A stretch of DNA of 64,000 nt from Flavobacterium tistrianum. GTDB taxonomy: Bacteria; Bacteroidota; Bacteroidia; Flavobacteriales; Flavobacteriaceae. The position numbers and the translations under genes are program-made. Positions 63,501 through 64,000 of this stretch are shown here, piece after piece. The notes beneath the pieces are model-generated. The model did not search any database. It had not been told where the DNA came from and saw only the letters and a list, made by a program, of their open reading frames with translations. The DNA lies in the NCBI RefSeq assembly GCF_003254545.1, contig NZ_QJRH01000068.1, positions 124,001 to 188,000 on the forward strand, given 5' to 3'. The first letter of the stretch is position 1; the number at the start of each line of letters is the position of its first letter.

Positions 63501-64000
63501 CAGATTTAGAGGAAATTCAAGAAAAATACATGACCACAATTAACCAATCGGCTCATTCTCTTCTTGAAATTATTAATGATATTCTAGATTTCTCAAAAAT
63601 TGAGGCCGGAAAATTAGAGCTCTTTATTGATTTGTATGATATCAAAAAAATCTTAGGGCAAGTTTTTGATTTAATTATCTACGAATCCAACAAAAAAAAC
63701 CTGGAACTTGAATTGAATATTGATCCTGAAGTTCCTAAATATATCTGGACAGATATTGTGCGTCTCAAACAGATTTTGATTAATCTGCTTTCTAATGCGG
63801 TTAAATTTACAATTGAAGGCTCCATCAAATTAAATGTTTCGGTTTTAGAAAAAAAGCACAATAATTTCGTGATCCGCTTTGCTGTAATCGATACAGGAAT
63901 TGGCATTTTAGAAAAAAACCAGAAGAAAATTTTCAGAGCCTTTTCGCAGGAAGACAGTTCTACTACTCGAAAATTTGGAGGAACTGGACTCGGTTTAACC
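60515..64000 (+). CDS. Large PAS/GAF sensor histidine kinase, hybrid type likely (3' end outside window)
   Basis: The open frame from ATG 60515 runs off the right edge with no stop (1162 residues seen). Order: about seven membrane helices (45-230), PAS (about 245-350), PAS (about 350-470), GAF (about 500-645), GAF (about 665-830), PAS/PAC (about 830-950), HisKA with His977 in MSHEIRTPLNGIIGF, and HATPase with N-box at about 1083 (RLKQILINLLSNAVKFT), DTGIGI and GGTGLGLT at the edge. The domain order is typical of hybrid kinases, where receiver domains follow the ATPase; this cannot be confirmed here. The signal is unknown. Confidence 0.9.
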   Translation, partial: MVANCSFFNSVISGISASGNAFESIMTGWYVFNPDIIYYNNHKLVVLGLSLIAFLSLLVYQFFKIKAKIGYFIEKKKEQETVSKEYQLYILFFGIAVIVIEIINEIFKIRPKSLLLVNVLIGIFVLIIYMITNKIKWMRDHIQQIFISCFFIYISYVSYNIVTLRNDVVPIIVFLISFFFSYNILKPIKIYWSFVGLTFTFLIATLAFHLIPIKSSILLLNFCILIFIINQVKYAVLLNNRDNFRFASEIVHKGNSLTIASNQKSEILFCSETITPILGYQPEEVMGVKFWELTQDSEEKLNPIKNHENKLYIRKLKTKSGEYKYIQWKDKKFSEDLIISIGQDVTEQVIVQDQYKNLIQTATDIIFEINAEGYFTFINEFGFSTLGYTESEIIKKHYSNFIHENYITSAVDFYENLVINENNYPIIEIPVLKKNGEEMWISQKIIVRKNDLGLTTGFSGIARDITEKKNIENEKKRRLKKIEAYNSSTKKLSTTDFSKYDELNTIINLILKEAATISDVNRVSFWKYDNDLITCKNLFSLDNQSLSDKNILNKESYPIYFETLNNKAIINAPDVFNKLETSEFQKLYFTKNNIKSMLDVPIFLTGQLAGVVCFESTEHKREWDNEDINYARTISDVISLAISSQMRLEAERKLELKSQLLSALSLCTEKFLLSKTTHQMFQETYNIIGKAAKVDHMYYYEKDAIYNTVSQKYKWSREGVTHQITPLRHMTEENLREIYDVASQRKILNTLTRNLNDGFFKKLLIDNEIQSILILPIYINDIFTGFIGFDDCTTERKWSEDEINIFQVLANNISSALERNRNETKIIESEEKFKLIANNIPGTVYLSKFDAFSTKIFLNDEVSNLTGYSKSEFIENNLSFLSLIHPEDKEEVINNQIDNLQNGMPLHNVYRIKRKSGEYIWIEEFGDVIKRDDEIEFVGGIYFDITSKKEIEDAIKAKQLAEAASKSKSDFLANMSHEIRTPLNGIIGFTHLLMKTDLEEIQEKYMTTINQSAHSLLEIINDILDFSKIEAGKLELFIDLYDIKKILGQVFDLIIYESNKKNLELELNIDPEVPKYIWTDIVRLKQILINLLSNAVKFTIEGSIKLNVSVLEKKHNNFVIRFAVIDTGIGILEKNQKKIFRAFSQEDSSTTRKFGGTGLGLT

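Overview
The window looks like a chromosomal stretch of a Flavobacterium-type Bacteroidota. Base composition is AT-rich. Starts are chosen without strong Shine-Dalgarno sites, and -7 boxes of the TAnnTTTG type lie upstream of several genes. Signature families are present: SusC/SusD, DUF4293, DUF3667, Rho with a long Asn/Gln-rich N-terminal insert, and ornithine aminotransferase next to an Lrp gene. I saw no rRNA, tRNA, CRISPR array, phage or transposase gene. The window begins inside the last codons of an upstream gene and ends inside a large hybrid-type histidine kinase.

Layout. 1-5.7 kb: a sulfur-flavoured same-strand run with a rhodanese-thioredoxin fusion, sulfatase, YeiH-type sulfate exporter and second sulfatase, closed by back-to-back terminators against rocD. 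5.7-7.7 kb: rocD divergent from an Lrp/AsnC regulator. 7.8-10.6 kb: dienelactone hydrolase, DUF3667 membrane protein and M28 peptidase. 10.8-15.5 kb: rho (minus), DUF4293, a NarL-type regulator/kinase pair and a metallophosphoesterase. 15.6-18.8 kb: a large SPFH protein with four N-terminal beta-repeat modules, flanked by inverted composite repeats, then truA. 18.9-30.5 kb: an ABC exporter, a LytS-type kinase, a metzincin-like DUF5117 metalloprotease, susC, susD and a LytTR regulator, forming a possible peptide-uptake locus bracketed by its own two-component system. 30.7-33.1 kb: a NUMOD4/HNH-like protein and lpdA.

33.5-50 kb is an accessory-like run of small, mostly plus-strand, single-domain genes: DUF2314-ankyrin, DUF1963, TPM, GNATs, three DUF1801 proteins, SRPBCC proteins, a solo ArsR-tail domain, a serine hydrolase, an MBL-fold hydrolase, a lactonase, LOG, TlpA and a 2H phosphoesterase. 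Intergenic repeats are dense here. 50-60.4 kb is more ordinary: DUF2625, a CPA2 antiporter, L-serine dehydratase, an SH3 protein, panB, a four-helix-bundle gene enclosed by 42-bp inverted repeats, an RluA-family synthase, an aldehyde dehydrogenase and a membrane protein.

The most unusual layer is the repeats. Short-period (7-8 bp) degenerate repeats, palindromes and a recurring near-identical terminator hairpin sit exactly against gene ends, often as inverted pairs. The clearest case is the inverted-repeat cassette around the four-helix-bundle (S23/IVS-like) gene at 56859-57405.
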